From Alphaproteobacteria bacterium (GTDB taxonomy: Bacteria; Pseudomonadota; Alphaproteobacteria; Rhodobacterales; Rhodobacteraceae), in assembly GCA_030427145.1 (NCBI GenBank), contig JAUHWT010000016.1, positions 62,001 through 126,000 on the forward strand: a DNA stretch of 64,000 nt, written 5' to 3'. The notes under the pieces were generated by a model. The model had not been told where the DNA came from, ran no database searches, and saw only the letters and a list, made by a program, of their open reading frames with translations. Of this stretch, positions 25,455-34,898 are shown in pieces. Position 1 is the stretch's first letter. Every line of letters begins with the position of its first letter. Both the position numbers and the translations under genes were made by a program.

Positions 25455-26422
25455 ACGGTCTCAGCCCGCGTTCGCGCCACCTCAAAGACCGGCGTAAGAA
25501 GCGGCTGCCCCGCAAAATGTGCCTTCAGGTTGTCGACCACCAGTTGCGCCATCGCATCCCGCGTTTCCGCAGTACCGGATGCGTGATGTGGGTAGAGCGA
25601 CACATTTGGCAGAGCCGTCAATTCGGGGTCCGGATTTGGCTCGTTGAGAAACACGTCGAGCCCGGCATTGCCGAGCCGCCCGTCCCTCAGCGCCGCAATC
25701 ATCTCCGGCTCATCCACCACGGTCCCTCGGGCAACATTGATCAGCGTCCCCTCCGGCCCCAACGCCTCAATCACCTCACGACCGACCAGAGCCTCCGTTT
25801 CCGGTCCACCGGGAATGACCACCACCAGAATATCCGACCAGGCGGCCAACTCGGTTGGCGTCGGAAAATAGGTCCACGGGCATTCCTTGGGCCGCCGGTT
25901 GCAGTATCCGATCTCAAGCCCCAGCGGTAAAAACCGCGCCGCGATCGCATCACCGATCTGACCAAGACCCAGAATACCCGCCCTTTTGCCGCGAATATTC
26001 GACAGCAGGGGATACGGCCCGTCCCGCCCCCAGGCGCCGGAGGTAACGTGGGCATGCCCCGCCACTAAATGCCGCCGCGTCGCCAGCGTCAGCATCAACG
26101 CCGTATCCGCCACATCGTCGTAAAGCGCCGCCGACGTATTGGTAAACGCGATCCCCGCCTCCTTCAGCGCATCCACGTCAATCGTATCAAACCCGGCCGA
26201 GGAACAGGCTACAATTTCGAGGTTCGGCAAATGCTCAAGGTCATCACGGGTCAACGCCGCATGCCCGTTCGTCACCGCCCCCACACATTTCGGCCCATGC
26301 TCCGCCAGAGAGGCCTCCCTGTCCGCCGCCTCATCCAGGCGATGCAGCGTGTAGGCCTCCTCCAGCTGGGCCATGGCTTTGGGGCGCGCGGGATAAAAGA
26401 CGAGAATGTCGCGTTTGCTCAT
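25451..26422 (-). CDS. D-isomer-specific 2-hydroxyacid dehydrogenase
   Basis: NAD(P)-dependent oxidoreductase of 323 aa that interconverts 2-keto acids and D-2-hydroxy acids. The Rossmann motif GILGLGQIGD, catalytic Arg in NVARGTVVDE, Glu in NEPNPDPEL and His in PHHASGTAETRDAM are present. It follows the ABC importer genes by 3 bases, so it probably processes the imported compound or its keto-acid product. Glyoxylate/hydroxypyruvate reductase activity is a common family role. Confidence 0.92.
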   Translation of the reverse strand: MSKRDILVFYPARPKAMAQLEEAYTLHRLDEAADREASLAEHGPKCVGAVTNGHAALTRDDLEHLPNLEIVACSSAGFDTIDVDALKEAGIAFTNTSAALYDDVADTALMLTLATRRHLVAGHAHVTSGAWGRDGPYPLLSNIRGKRAGILGLGQIGDAIAARFLPLGLEIGYCNRRPKECPWTYFPTPTELAAWSDILVVVIPGGPETEALVGREVIEALGPEGTLINVARGTVVDEPEMIAALRDGRLGNAGLDVFLNEPNPDPELTALPNVSLYPHHASGTAETRDAMAQLVVDNLKAHFAGQPLLTPVFEVARTRAETV

Positions 26423-26425
26423 GGC

Positions 26426-28054
26426 TCAGGCTCCTTGAAGTTCCAGCCGCGCGGCCCGGCGGCCGGCCTGGATATCGGGGTCCGGATGCAGACCCGCAGC
26501 AATCAGGTTTCGCGTGTAATCCTCACGCGGGGCGTCAAAAATCTGGGCCACCGGACCCTGTTCAACGATTTTTCCGTTCTTCATTACAATCACCCGATGC
26601 GCGAAGTCCCGCACCACCGGCAAATCATGGGCAATAAACAGGTAACTGAGGCCAAATTCCTTTTGAAGATCGGCCAGCAGTCCCATCACCTGCGCCTGGA
26701 TCGATACGTCCAGCGCTGACACAGCCTCATCGCAGATGATCAGCCGCGGCTCCAGAGCCAGCGCGCGGGCTATGGCGATACGCTGCCGCTGCCCGCCGGA
26801 AAACTGGTGCGGATACCGGCTCATATGCGCCGCCTCGAGCCCCACATGCGCGAGCAATTCACGGACCCGGTCGCGCCACTGCGATTTGGGAAGGATCTGC
26901 GGATGAATGACGAAGGCCTCCGCGACAATGTCATGGACCGACATGCGCGGGTTGAGCGACTGGGTCGGGTCCTGAAACACCATCTGAATGTCCCGGCGTA
27001 GATCAAACAGCTCCGGCTGACCCATCGTCACCAGGTCCCGGCCCTCCCAAAGCGCTTCGCCGGCGGTCGCCTCCTCCAGGCGCAGCAGTGTCTTGGCAAG
27101 CGTCGATTTTCCCGACCCGCTCTCGCCCACCACAGCCACCGTCTCGCCCGGCAGCACCGTCAGACTGACCTTATCGAGTGCCACGAAATTGCCGTAGTGC
27201 TTACTGAGCCTGTTTACTTCCAGCACCGGTTTGATGCCCGTATCCAGCGGCTCGGCCATCTCGCCGGCTCCTGGAACCGCCCCAATCAGCTTTTTGGTAT
27301 AGGGGTGCGACGGCGCGTGATACACGTCCCGCGCGGTACCGGCCTCAACGATCTCACCGGAATTCATCACCACAACCCTGTCCGCCGTTTCCGCCACCAC
27401 ACCAAGGTCATGGGTGATCAGCAGCATCCCCATACCGGTTTCCTGCTGCAGTTCCTCAAGCAGTTCCAGGACCTGCGCCTGAACCGTCACATCCAGTGCC
27501 GTGGTTGGCTCATCCGCGATCAGAATGTCGGGCTTAAGCGCCAGCGCCATGGCGATCATAAGCCTTTGACGCTGCCCACCGGAGAACTGGTGCGGATAGG
27601 CGTCGATTTTGGTCTCGAACTCCGGAATGCCCACGCGCTCCAAAAGGTCGAGCACCCGTGCCCGCGCCTCCGCCTTTCGCGTGCCGTGCGTCGTCATCAC
27701 CTCGGCAATCTGAAATCCGACCGTGTAAACCGGATTGAGATGACTCAGCGGATCCTGAAAGATCATCGCGATACGCCGCCCGTTCAGGTCACGTCGCTCC
27801 TCCTGCGACATTTTCAGAACGTCCCGCCCCTCGAACAGGATCTCGCCGGAGACAATCTCACCCGGCGGACAGTCGATCAGGTTCATGATCGCCGATGCGG
27901 AAACCGATTTTCCCGAACCGGATTCACCCAAAATCGCCAGCGTCTCTCCACGCCCAAGGTGCCAGTTCACATTGCGAACCGCATGAACGGTGCCGCCGGC
28001 CGTGTGAAAATCGACGGAAAGGTTCCTGACCTCCAGCAGATGATCGCCCGTCAT
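26426..28054 (-). CDS. Dipeptide/oligopeptide-type ABC transporter double ATPase (DppD-DppF fusion)
   Basis: Single polypeptide of 542 aa carrying two ABC domains. Each has Walker A (GESGSGKS), signature (FSGGQRQR), Walker B and H-loop, and each ends with the oligopeptide-type C-terminal region (SHPYTKKL in the first). It powers uptake by the permeases at 28051 and 29001. ATG 28054 overlaps the permease stop as ATGA; a longer frame to 28186 is spurious. Fused ATPases of this type occur with opine, peptide or glutathione importers. Confidence 0.94.
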   Translation of the reverse strand: MTGDHLLEVRNLSVDFHTAGGTVHAVRNVNWHLGRGETLAILGESGSGKSVSASAIMNLIDCPPGEIVSGEILFEGRDVLKMSQEERRDLNGRRIAMIFQDPLSHLNPVYTVGFQIAEVMTTHGTRKAEARARVLDLLERVGIPEFETKIDAYPHQFSGGQRQRLMIAMALALKPDILIADEPTTALDVTVQAQVLELLEELQQETGMGMLLITHDLGVVAETADRVVVMNSGEIVEAGTARDVYHAPSHPYTKKLIGAVPGAGEMAEPLDTGIKPVLEVNRLSKHYGNFVALDKVSLTVLPGETVAVVGESGSGKSTLAKTLLRLEEATAGEALWEGRDLVTMGQPELFDLRRDIQMVFQDPTQSLNPRMSVHDIVAEAFVIHPQILPKSQWRDRVRELLAHVGLEAAHMSRYPHQFSGGQRQRIAIARALALEPRLIICDEAVSALDVSIQAQVMGLLADLQKEFGLSYLFIAHDLPVVRDFAHRVIVMKNGKIVEQGPVAQIFDAPREDYTRNLIAAGLHPDPDIQAGRRAARLELQGA

Positions 28055-28989
28055 TTCTTCTTCCTCGCAATCTCCAGCCGCCAGCGCTGCACCGGATCGA
28101 GCGCGGTCCGCATCCAGTTCGACAACAGGTTCAGACTGAGCGTGGTCATGATAATGGCGAGGCCTGGGAAAAACGACTGCCACCAAGCCGTGGTCAGATA
28201 CGGCCGCCCCTGGCTCACCATCAGGCCCCAGGTGATCTCAGGCGGCTGAATACCGATCCCAAGGAACGAAAGAGAACTCTCCGCCAGCATGACAAACGCA
28301 AAATCCAACGTCGCAATCGTCACCAGCGTCGGCATGACAATCGGCAGGATGTGGCGAAAAACGATCCGCCTGCCTGATGCCCCCATCACCTGAGCGGCCT
28401 GCACAAACATCCGCTCCCGCACCTCCAGAACCTCGGCACGCGAGGTGCGGAGGTAAACGGGAATGCGTGTGATCGCCAAAACGATCACGAGGTTCCCCAC
28501 CGAGGGGCTGAGCATGTAGAGCACGATCACCGCAAGCAGCAATGACGGAAAGGACATGATTACATCCGCAAACCGCATGATCACCTGACTTGTCCGGGGT
28601 CCCGAATATCCAGCCACCAGACCGAGTGTCGTCCCAATAATCAGCGAGCAAACAACCGCACCCGCCGCGACCATCAGCGTGTTTTGCGCGGCCACAATGA
28701 TCCTTGCCAGCAAAGGTCGCCCGAGGGTGTCACCGCCCAGCCAGAACAGCCAGTCACGCGAAAAATCAAACGGTGGCGCATTGCGCCCGCGCAGATTCTG
28801 CCGCGTTGCCTGATCCTCCAGCATCAGAGGCCCCAAAACCGCACAAAGCACCATGAGCACGAGGAAAATCGCGGCCGCAAAGGCCAGCTTGTCACGCCAC
28901 AGCATGCGAAAAATCTGCCGCGCCGCGCTGCTCTGCGGCACCTCCGTAATCGGCGTCGTGCCGCCTGCGCTGTCGATTCCCGTTGTCAT
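28051..28989 (-). CDS. Dipeptide-type ABC transporter permease (DppC-like)
   Basis: Inner-membrane permease of 312 aa with six predicted TMs, of the DppC/OppC type. The coupling loop QAAQVMGASGRRIVFRHILP and the ESSLSFLGIGIQPPEITWG segment are diagnostic. It pairs with the DppB-like permease 11 bases upstream and overlaps the ATPase gene by 4 bases. Confidence 0.95.
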   Translation of the reverse strand: MTTGIDSAGGTTPITEVPQSSAARQIFRMLWRDKLAFAAAIFLVLMVLCAVLGPLMLEDQATRQNLRGRNAPPFDFSRDWLFWLGGDTLGRPLLARIIVAAQNTLMVAAGAVVCSLIIGTTLGLVAGYSGPRTSQVIMRFADVIMSFPSLLLAVIVLYMLSPSVGNLVIVLAITRIPVYLRTSRAEVLEVRERMFVQAAQVMGASGRRIVFRHILPIVMPTLVTIATLDFAFVMLAESSLSFLGIGIQPPEITWGLMVSQGRPYLTTAWWQSFFPGLAIIMTTLSLNLLSNWMRTALDPVQRWRLEIARKKK

Positions 28990-29000
28990 CTCACAGCCTC

Positions 29001-29915
29001 TCAGTACCGGATCCGCGGATCAAGCACCGCATAGATGATGTCGATAATGATGTTCATGATAAAGATCGCCACGGCCGTCACAAAAATCGCGGCCAGAACC
29101 ACGGTAAAATCCCGCTGCAAAATCGAGTCGATCATCAGCTTGCCCACACCTGGAAACCCGAAAACCGTCTCAACCACCACTGCCCCATTGAGCAGAGCCG
29201 CCGCCTGATCCCCGATAACAGTGATGACCGGAAGCATGGCGTTGCGCAGACCATGCACAAAAATAATCGCGCGGTTGCGCACCCCCTTGGCCCGTGCCGT
29301 TTTGACGTAAGCCGAACTGAGAACCGTAATCATTGACCCCCGGACAACCTGAAGGATCAGACCAAACGGCCGAATGAACAGAACCGCCACCGGCAACACC
29401 CAGTGCCAGACGGTTCCCGTACCCGATGTAGGCACCCACCCCAGGTTCACCGAGAACAAAACGATCGCCACAATCGCGATCCAAAAATCCGGCGCACTCG
29501 CCCCAATCAGTGAGAAAAACGTGGCAATCCGGTCAAACACGCCCCCCACATGAAACGCAGCCAGTGAGCCGACGATAATCGCCATAACCGTCACAAGGCT
29601 CATGGTGATCACGGCCAGTTGCAACGTCCACACGAAAGCCCGCAGCACAGCATCGAGCGCGGGCTCCGACCGGCGGATTGAGTCTCCAAAATCAAGCCGG
29701 GCAAGATCCGACAGGTAACTGCCGAACTGCACGATCAGCGGATCATTTAGTCCGTGAAGCTCCCGAAACTGCTCACGGCTTTCCAAGGAGGCGTCGACGG
29801 GCAGATAAAGCGTGGTCGGATCACCCGTCAGCCGGGAGAGAAAAAAAACAAGTACGATAAGGCCAGCCAAGGATATGGCGCTGGCAACGGCGCGCTTTTG
29901 GAGAAAGGATTTCAT
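29001..29915 (-). CDS. Dipeptide-type ABC transporter permease (DppB-like)
   Basis: Inner-membrane permease of 304 aa with six predicted TMs. The coupling loop TARAKGVRNRAIIFVHGLRN and the VVVETVFGFPGVGKLMIDSI segment identify the DppB/OppB group. It follows the binding-protein gene after a 65-base gap that contains a strong hairpin. Confidence 0.95.
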   Translation of the reverse strand: MKSFLQKRAVASAISLAGLIVLVFFLSRLTGDPTTLYLPVDASLESREQFRELHGLNDPLIVQFGSYLSDLARLDFGDSIRRSEPALDAVLRAFVWTLQLAVITMSLVTVMAIIVGSLAAFHVGGVFDRIATFFSLIGASAPDFWIAIVAIVLFSVNLGWVPTSGTGTVWHWVLPVAVLFIRPFGLILQVVRGSMITVLSSAYVKTARAKGVRNRAIIFVHGLRNAMLPVITVIGDQAAALLNGAVVVETVFGFPGVGKLMIDSILQRDFTVVLAAIFVTAVAIFIMNIIIDIIYAVLDPRIRY

Positions 29916-29939
29916 GGACTTGCCCCCAGGCTGGTGTTC

Positions 29940-29964
29940 CGGGGCGGCGGTATCCGCCGCCCCG
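29940..29964 (-). terminator. GC-rich hairpin between binding-protein and permease genes
   Basis: Perfect 11-bp arms CGGGGCGGCGG and CCGCCGCCCCG with a TAT loop, 16 bases after the binding-protein stop. No T-run, so it probably protects the upstream mRNA 3' end or partly reduces readthrough. Confidence 0.65.
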
Positions 29965-29980
29965 AGATTCCGGCATCAGA

Positions 29981-31486
29981 TCACTTGAAAGAGATCTGGG
30001 CCAGCTGCAGTTCGCTGTTGGTCTTGATCGACGGCGTGAAATCCAGTCGCGGATTTACGCGGGAAAATCCAACCATGTGGAAGAGCATCACGTCAGCCAC
30101 CACGTCCTCGTGAAGGTGGGTGAACAGCTCACGCCAGAGCGCCTCGCGCTCGTCTCCGGTGGCAGCGGTGGCCTGGGCCATCAATGTGTCGGTTTTCTCG
30201 TCCTTGATACCCGACTGAAGACCCTCGGAGTTGTACTTGAAGTACATCGAGAAGACCGGATCACCTTTCGCGTTATCATGCTGCGACGCCACGATGATCG
30301 GACCGCGGTCGTCGGCGAAGGGCTTCGAGTAGTATTCGTCCCAGGTGGCAACCTCGTTCATCTCGAGTTCCATGTTGAAACCGACGTCCTGGAACATCTG
30401 AAGCAGCGCCTCCATGGTTTCCAGCACGTTGCCCCAGTTGTTGACGCGGCCAACCAGTTTGATCTCGGTATCCACCGGCACACCATCGGCAGCGGCCTCC
30501 TCAAGCAGCGCTTTGGCCTGGTCAGGATCGTAGGCAAACGGCTCAAGCTCGTCATTGTAACCAAGGGTCGACGGGGGCGTCATACCGGTCGCCAGGAGGG
30601 TACCATCCGCCAATACCGTGCCGATGAAGGCTTCCCGGTCAACCGCATGGTTCAGTGCCTTGCGCACCCGAACGTCATCAAGCGGCGCGATCTCATGGTC
30701 AAGCCGCAGGTATACCGTTTCCGAGTTGGGATACGAGAAATCCATCTCCGGATTGGTGGCATCCTGCAGCGCGATGTTTGGCGCAATATCCGCCTCGCCG
30801 GTCTGAACCATGGCCGTACGCACCGCGCTGTCGCTGCGGAACACGTACGTCGCGTCAGTTACCTCCGGGGTATCGCCCCAGTAGCCGTCAAAGGCGCTCA
30901 GCTTAATATGCTGACCCACGGCGTATTCATCGAACGTGTAGGGCCCGGTACCGATCGGCGTGTCGACAAAGCTGTCCATTGGCGTCTCGGACGGCACCAC
31001 GGTCAGTGTCGACATAAGCAGAGGCAGGATCGGCTGAGCCGGATCCGCGGTAATGTCGATGGTCAGGTCATCCACGACCTCAGTCGTGAGCGTCATACCA
31101 CCAAAAAACTTGGCGCCGTTCTCACAAACAATCTGGTCACCCACGGTGCGCGCGATGGAATGCGCTACATCTCCAGCGGTAAAGGCCGAACCGTCGTGGA
31201 ACGTCACGCCCTCGCGCAGGCTGAACCGCCACTTGCCATCGCCCATGTCTTCCCAACTGGTGGCGAGCCTCGGCTGCAGCCCCTCCTCAGGAAAGTTCTC
31301 GGTCAGGGTTTCCGCCACGTTCTGCTGCACCACCCGTCCGATATTCGAACGTGACGACATGCACGGGTCGACGAGATCCAGTTCCTCGCTCAGAACCACG
31401 GTAACGCCCGTGTCCTGTGCGACGGCCTGTCCCGCGATGGTACTGGCAAGCAGAATGGCAGCGGCGCGGCCATAGATGTGGGTCAT
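29981..31486 (-). CDS. Dipeptide-type ABC transporter solute-binding protein (family 5)
   Basis: Periplasmic binding protein of 501 aa with signal MTHIYGRAAAILLASTIAGQ and cleavage after AVA. Family-5 hallmarks are FSLREGVTFHDGSAFTAGDV and the typical two-lobe length. ATG 31486 is preceded by GGGAGGAAAACTT; the frame open to 31675 is not used. It supplies the importer at 26426-29915 and is divergent from the LysR gene. The ligand could be a peptide, opine or similar amphoteric compound. Confidence 0.94.
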   Translation of the reverse strand: MTHIYGRAAAILLASTIAGQAVAQDTGVTVVLSEELDLVDPCMSSRSNIGRVVQQNVAETLTENFPEEGLQPRLATSWEDMGDGKWRFSLREGVTFHDGSAFTAGDVAHSIARTVGDQIVCENGAKFFGGMTLTTEVVDDLTIDITADPAQPILPLLMSTLTVVPSETPMDSFVDTPIGTGPYTFDEYAVGQHIKLSAFDGYWGDTPEVTDATYVFRSDSAVRTAMVQTGEADIAPNIALQDATNPEMDFSYPNSETVYLRLDHEIAPLDDVRVRKALNHAVDREAFIGTVLADGTLLATGMTPPSTLGYNDELEPFAYDPDQAKALLEEAAADGVPVDTEIKLVGRVNNWGNVLETMEALLQMFQDVGFNMELEMNEVATWDEYYSKPFADDRGPIIVASQHDNAKGDPVFSMYFKYNSEGLQSGIKDEKTDTLMAQATAATGDEREALWRELFTHLHEDVVADVMLFHMVGFSRVNPRLDFTPSIKTNSELQLAQISFK

Positions 31487-31622
31487 AAGTTTTCCTCCCT
31501 TGGTCTTCTTCCGATACGGCCACTTCATGGGGACCGCGGTTCTCATGCAGGCAGGATTCGCCCACATGTTTTTTAAGCAGAATAGCCGCTGAGCGACGCA
31601 CTGCCAGTCTAATCCTGAATTG

Positions 31623-31635
31623 AATTGATCCAATT
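31623..31635. promoter_or_regulatory. Possible LysR box
   Basis: AATTG-ATC-CAATT is a dyad with 5-base arms in the divergent region between the binding-protein and LysR genes. Its position and AT-rich arms fit a LysR-type binding site, but the match is short. Confidence 0.4.
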
Positions 31636-31646
31636 TTTGTATCACA

Positions 31647-31664
31647 CCTGTCAGGCATGACAGG
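31647..31664 (+). promoter_or_regulatory. Stem-loop over the LysR ribosome-binding region
   Basis: Perfect 7-bp arms CCTGTCA and TGACAGG with a GGCA loop; the 3' arm runs into the AGGAG ribosome site (31662-31666) of the gene starting at 31674. In RNA this could occlude translation, or in DNA act as an operator for autoregulation. Confidence 0.5.
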
Positions 31665-31673
31665 AGACCCGCC

Positions 31674-32585
31674 ATGGCCCAGGGTGCCTTCGAACTCTTT
31701 CAACTTAGGTGCTTTGTCGCCGTAGCGCAGGAGCGAAACTTTCGCCGCGCCGCAGTACGCATGAACATGACCCAGCCACCGCTCTCGCGGCAGATCAAGC
31801 TGCTGGAACATGGCGTCGGCGTGACCCTGTTCGACCGGAACCAGGGCGGCGTCAGGCTGACCCCAGCGGGCGAATCTTTCCTGGTCACCGCCTCCGACAT
31901 CCTGCAACGGGCGGAGGCCGCCGTCCTCGCCGCCAGACAGGCCGAACGCGGCGAAATCGGCGCGCTCGCCATCGGATTTGTTCCCTCCGCGGCGCTCGAC
32001 TTTATCCCGCGTATCGTCGTCGCCCTGAAGCAGAACCTGCCAGGCGTCACCTTCACCGTGACCGAAATGATGAGTTACGAGATCATCGAGGCGCTTCAGT
32101 CCGGCCAACTCGACCTCGGTCTGACCCGCGCCAGAACGAACCAGGGCGGGATCGAAAGCCTCCGGGTGGTCAACGAGCCCTTCGTCCTTGCCCTGCCCCG
32201 TGACCACCCGCTGGCGACAGCCGAAACCGTTGCCCTGTCCGACCTGGACGGAATGCCAATGATTGGTTACTCCGATGAACGCGGCGGTTTTCTGCGCAGC
32301 ATCCACAAGACCGCCTTCGCGTCCGCCGGGATCTCCCCGACCATCGTTCAGGAAGTCAGCCAGACCCACACAGTGGTGGCCCTGGTCAACAGCGGCCTTG
32401 GCACCGGTCTCGTTCCGCGTTCCGCCGAAGCCATCGCCATGGCAAACACGGTGTTCCGCACAATTGACCTGCCCGAGCGCTGCCGGTCCACACTGTATCT
32501 CAATTCCAGTCCCAACAGTGCCCGCCCGCTCCACGAACAGGCGAGCGAGACCATTATCGCTACGCTGGAAGCCGTCCCGCCCTAA
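31674..32585 (+). CDS. LysR-family transcriptional regulator
   Basis: LysR regulator of 303 aa. The N-terminal winged HTH is clear (FVAVAQERNFRRAAVRMNMT and QPPLSRQIKLLEHGVGVTLF), followed by the co-inducer-binding domain. It is divergent from the ABC importer operon starting at 31486 and converges with the DMT exporter gene at its end. It probably activates the importer and its dehydrogenase in response to the imported compound. Confidence 0.93.
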   Translation: MAQGAFELFQLRCFVAVAQERNFRRAAVRMNMTQPPLSRQIKLLEHGVGVTLFDRNQGGVRLTPAGESFLVTASDILQRAEAAVLAARQAERGEIGALAIGFVPSAALDFIPRIVVALKQNLPGVTFTVTEMMSYEIIEALQSGQLDLGLTRARTNQGGIESLRVVNEPFVLALPRDHPLATAETVALSDLDGMPMIGYSDERGGFLRSIHKTAFASAGISPTIVQEVSQTHTVVALVNSGLGTGLVPRSAEAIAMANTVFRTIDLPERCRSTLYLNSSPNSARPLHEQASETIIATLEAVPP

Positions 32586-33454
32586 ACCTCGGACATCTTT
32601 TTCCGCCGCGCACTTCGCGCCGTCAGCAGCGTTGCCGCAAAGATCACAGCGCCCCCGATCCACGTCGTCAGAGGCACAGCTTGCGCGAACAGGAGATACC
32701 CCAGGACCGCCGCGAAGGGCAGGCGCATGAAGTCTATCGGCGCGATCAGCGACGCATCGGCCATCGCAAAAGCCCGCGTCACCGCTCCCATCGCGAGCGC
32801 ACCCAACGCACCCTGAAGCGCCAAAAATCCCCACTCCGCCGCCGTCGGCATCTGCCAGACCAAAGCCGCGGGCACGGCCGCAATCGGGACGGTCAGGATC
32901 AGGTTCCAAGCCACCAGTGTCTCCGTGCTGTCGCGCGCGGACATGGGCTTCAAAATCAGCTGGATAACCGCGGTCAGCAACGCACCCAACAGCGCGAAAA
33001 GCAGCCCGGCCGTCACCTCTCCGCCCTGACCTGGCCTGAGTACGATCAAAACCCCGATGAACCCGCCAACCACCCCGGCGACCCGCAATGCCTTCGGCGA
33101 TTCCGACAGGAACACCCACGACCCCACGGTCACGAAAATCGGCGCGGCAAACGCAATTGCCATCACATCCGCCAGAGGTGCCGACGCAAAAGCGAAGAAA
33201 TACGCGATCAGGGAGGCGAGCTTCAACGCAGCCCGCACCGCATGCCGCCCGCGGTACACCGATTGCAGCATGGCGGGACGGCTGAGAATGTAGGGCAGAA
33301 ACACCAAGAGGCCGAACAGCGCGCGCGTGAATCCGATCACGAACGGATGCACGCCGGGCGAGACGTGGCGCACAATGGCGGCATCCACCGCACCCAACGC
33401 GGCCGCAAGCAGCATCAGCGCAAGGCCGATAAAGGGGGTTCTGTCGCTCGTCAT
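32582..33454 (-). CDS. DMT-superfamily transporter (EamA domains)
   Basis: Inner-membrane transporter of 290 aa with about 10 TMs arranged as two EamA repeats. The conserved segments FTRALFGLLVFLP in the first repeat and FMRLPFAAVLGYLLF in the second are typical. Such proteins usually export amino acids or other metabolites. It converges with the LysR gene (4-base overlap), is divergent from the sialidase cassette, and its substrate is unknown. Confidence 0.92.
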   Translation of the reverse strand: MTSDRTPFIGLALMLLAAALGAVDAAIVRHVSPGVHPFVIGFTRALFGLLVFLPYILSRPAMLQSVYRGRHAVRAALKLASLIAYFFAFASAPLADVMAIAFAAPIFVTVGSWVFLSESPKALRVAGVVGGFIGVLIVLRPGQGGEVTAGLLFALLGALLTAVIQLILKPMSARDSTETLVAWNLILTVPIAAVPAALVWQMPTAAEWGFLALQGALGALAMGAVTRAFAMADASLIAPIDFMRLPFAAVLGYLLFAQAVPLTTWIGGAVIFAATLLTARSARRKKMSEV

Positions 33455-33737
33455 GCGTCATCCGGACCACGCCACTCTCGAAACATCAAGGTGGAAAATC
33501 TCGGCCCCAGGCGATCACCGAAGCCACACACAGTATCGGATCAGCCCCGACGATATTTGTCAATCTCCATGACATCTATGGAAATCAAACAAGGGAAAAA
33601 ATAAAATTTTTGAATTTGGTCAATGCTTTAATTTCCACACCGTCTTTACCACAACCCGCAAACCTCACCCCACAACTTGACAACCTCCACCTCCACAGCA
33701 ACTGTCCCGCCACGAAACCGACAAACAGGACCCCGTC
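33455..33737. other. Divergent intergenic region, AT-rich
   Basis: This 283-base gap separates the DMT transporter from the sialidase cassette and is much more AT-rich than the surroundings around 33585-33635. It contains TTGTCAA (33557), TTGGTCAA (33616) and TTGACAA (33677), spaced about 60 bases apart. These may be regulator or promoter elements, but I cannot assign a promoter with confidence. No gene was seen. Confidence 0.4.
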
Positions 33738-34898
33738 ATGTCCCCCGCTACACCGGACGAAATCGCCGCCGCGATGGATGGCATCCCCAGATCCGTCGCA
33801 CCCGGACGGACCGAAGCACTGCTGCCATCCCCCATGGTCCAGAACCACGCGGCCTTTCTCGCCCAGGCGGGCGACGGGCTGCACTGCCTGTGGTTCGGAG
33901 GCTCACTTGAGGGCCGCTCCGACATCTCCATTTGGCGCTCCCGGCTCACGCCCGAGGGTTGGGGACCGGCGCAGCGCCTCTCCAACGATCCCGACCGCTC
34001 CGAACAGAACCCCATCCAGTTCGATGCTCCCGACGGGCGACGCCTGATGCTGCACACCGCCCAACCCGGCGGCAACCAGGATGCCTGCATCCTGCGCATC
34101 CGGGAGGAAGGCCGGGACCCCGGCACCATCGACCTGCCGTCCGGCACCTTCATTCGCGGACCGATGCACATACGCGGCGACGGCGCCTGGCTACTGCCCA
34201 TGTTCCGCTGCATCCCCCGCGAGGGCCAGCGCTGGACCGGCAGTCACGACACCGCCGCCCTCGCAATAAGCGAGGACAGCGGTGAAACCTGGCGCATGGT
34301 CGAGATCCCCGGCTCCAAGGGCTGCGTTCACATGACCCTCGTCCCCCTCGGCGGCCGGCGCTGGACGGCATTTTTCCGGCGCAGACAAGCCGACAATGTC
34401 CATCGCACGACATCAGAGGACGACGGAGAAACCTGGACTGAGCCCGCGCCCACTGACCTGCCAAACAACAATTCCTCGATCTCCGCCCTTCGCCTGGCCG
34501 ATGGGCGCATCGCCATTGCCTGCAACCCCACCAATGCCGCTGCACATCCGGAGGCCCGCCGCGCCTCCCTGTATGATGAACTGGGCGGATCCGACGACCG
34601 CCCCAATGCCTCGGGCGGTTGCGACCCGGTCTGGGGCGTACCGCGCGCACCCATGTCCATCGCGCTAAGCCATGATGACGGCCGCACCTTCCCCCATCGG
34701 ATCACCGTGGAGGACGGCCCGGGCGACTGCCTTTCGAATAATTCCCTCGACGGCCGAAACCACGAGATGTCATACCCGTCCCTGAGCCAACGCCCGGATG
34801 GAACACTCGACCTTGCCTACACACTGCACCGCCGCGCGATCAAACACGTGGCCCTGGCACCCGACTGGCTGGAGACGTCCAATGACGCACGTAATTGA
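33738..34898 (+). CDS. Cytoplasmic sialidase-fold (BNR/Asp-box) protein
   Basis: Protein of 386 aa with Asp-box repeats ISEDSGETW, TSEDDGETW and LSHDDGRTF, and the FRCIP and HEMSYPS segments of sialidase-like six-bladed propellers. No signal peptide or TM is seen, so it should act in the cytoplasm, unlike secreted neuraminidases. First gene of a four-gene cassette; its stop overlaps the DapA-family start by 17 bases. It could be a glycosidase or lyase acting on an imported small glycoside. The true activity is unknown. Confidence 0.87.
   Translation: MSPATPDEIAAAMDGIPRSVAPGRTEALLPSPMVQNHAAFLAQAGDGLHCLWFGGSLEGRSDISIWRSRLTPEGWGPAQRLSNDPDRSEQNPIQFDAPDGRRLMLHTAQPGGNQDACILRIREEGRDPGTIDLPSGTFIRGPMHIRGDGAWLLPMFRCIPREGQRWTGSHDTAALAISEDSGETWRMVEIPGSKGCVHMTLVPLGGRRWTAFFRRRQADNVHRTTSEDDGETWTEPAPTDLPNNNSSISALRLADGRIAIACNPTNAAAHPEARRASLYDELGGSDDRPNASGGCDPVWGVPRAPMSIALSHDDGRTFPHRITVEDGPGDCLSNNSLDGRNHEMSYPSLSQRPDGTLDLAYTLHRRAIKHVALAPDWLETSNDARN

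Noticed and set aside
31287-33470. A 727-residue open frame on the minus strand
   Set aside because: It runs across the LysR gene, part of the binding-protein gene and the DMT gene in other frames, and its sequence has no family-like motifs.
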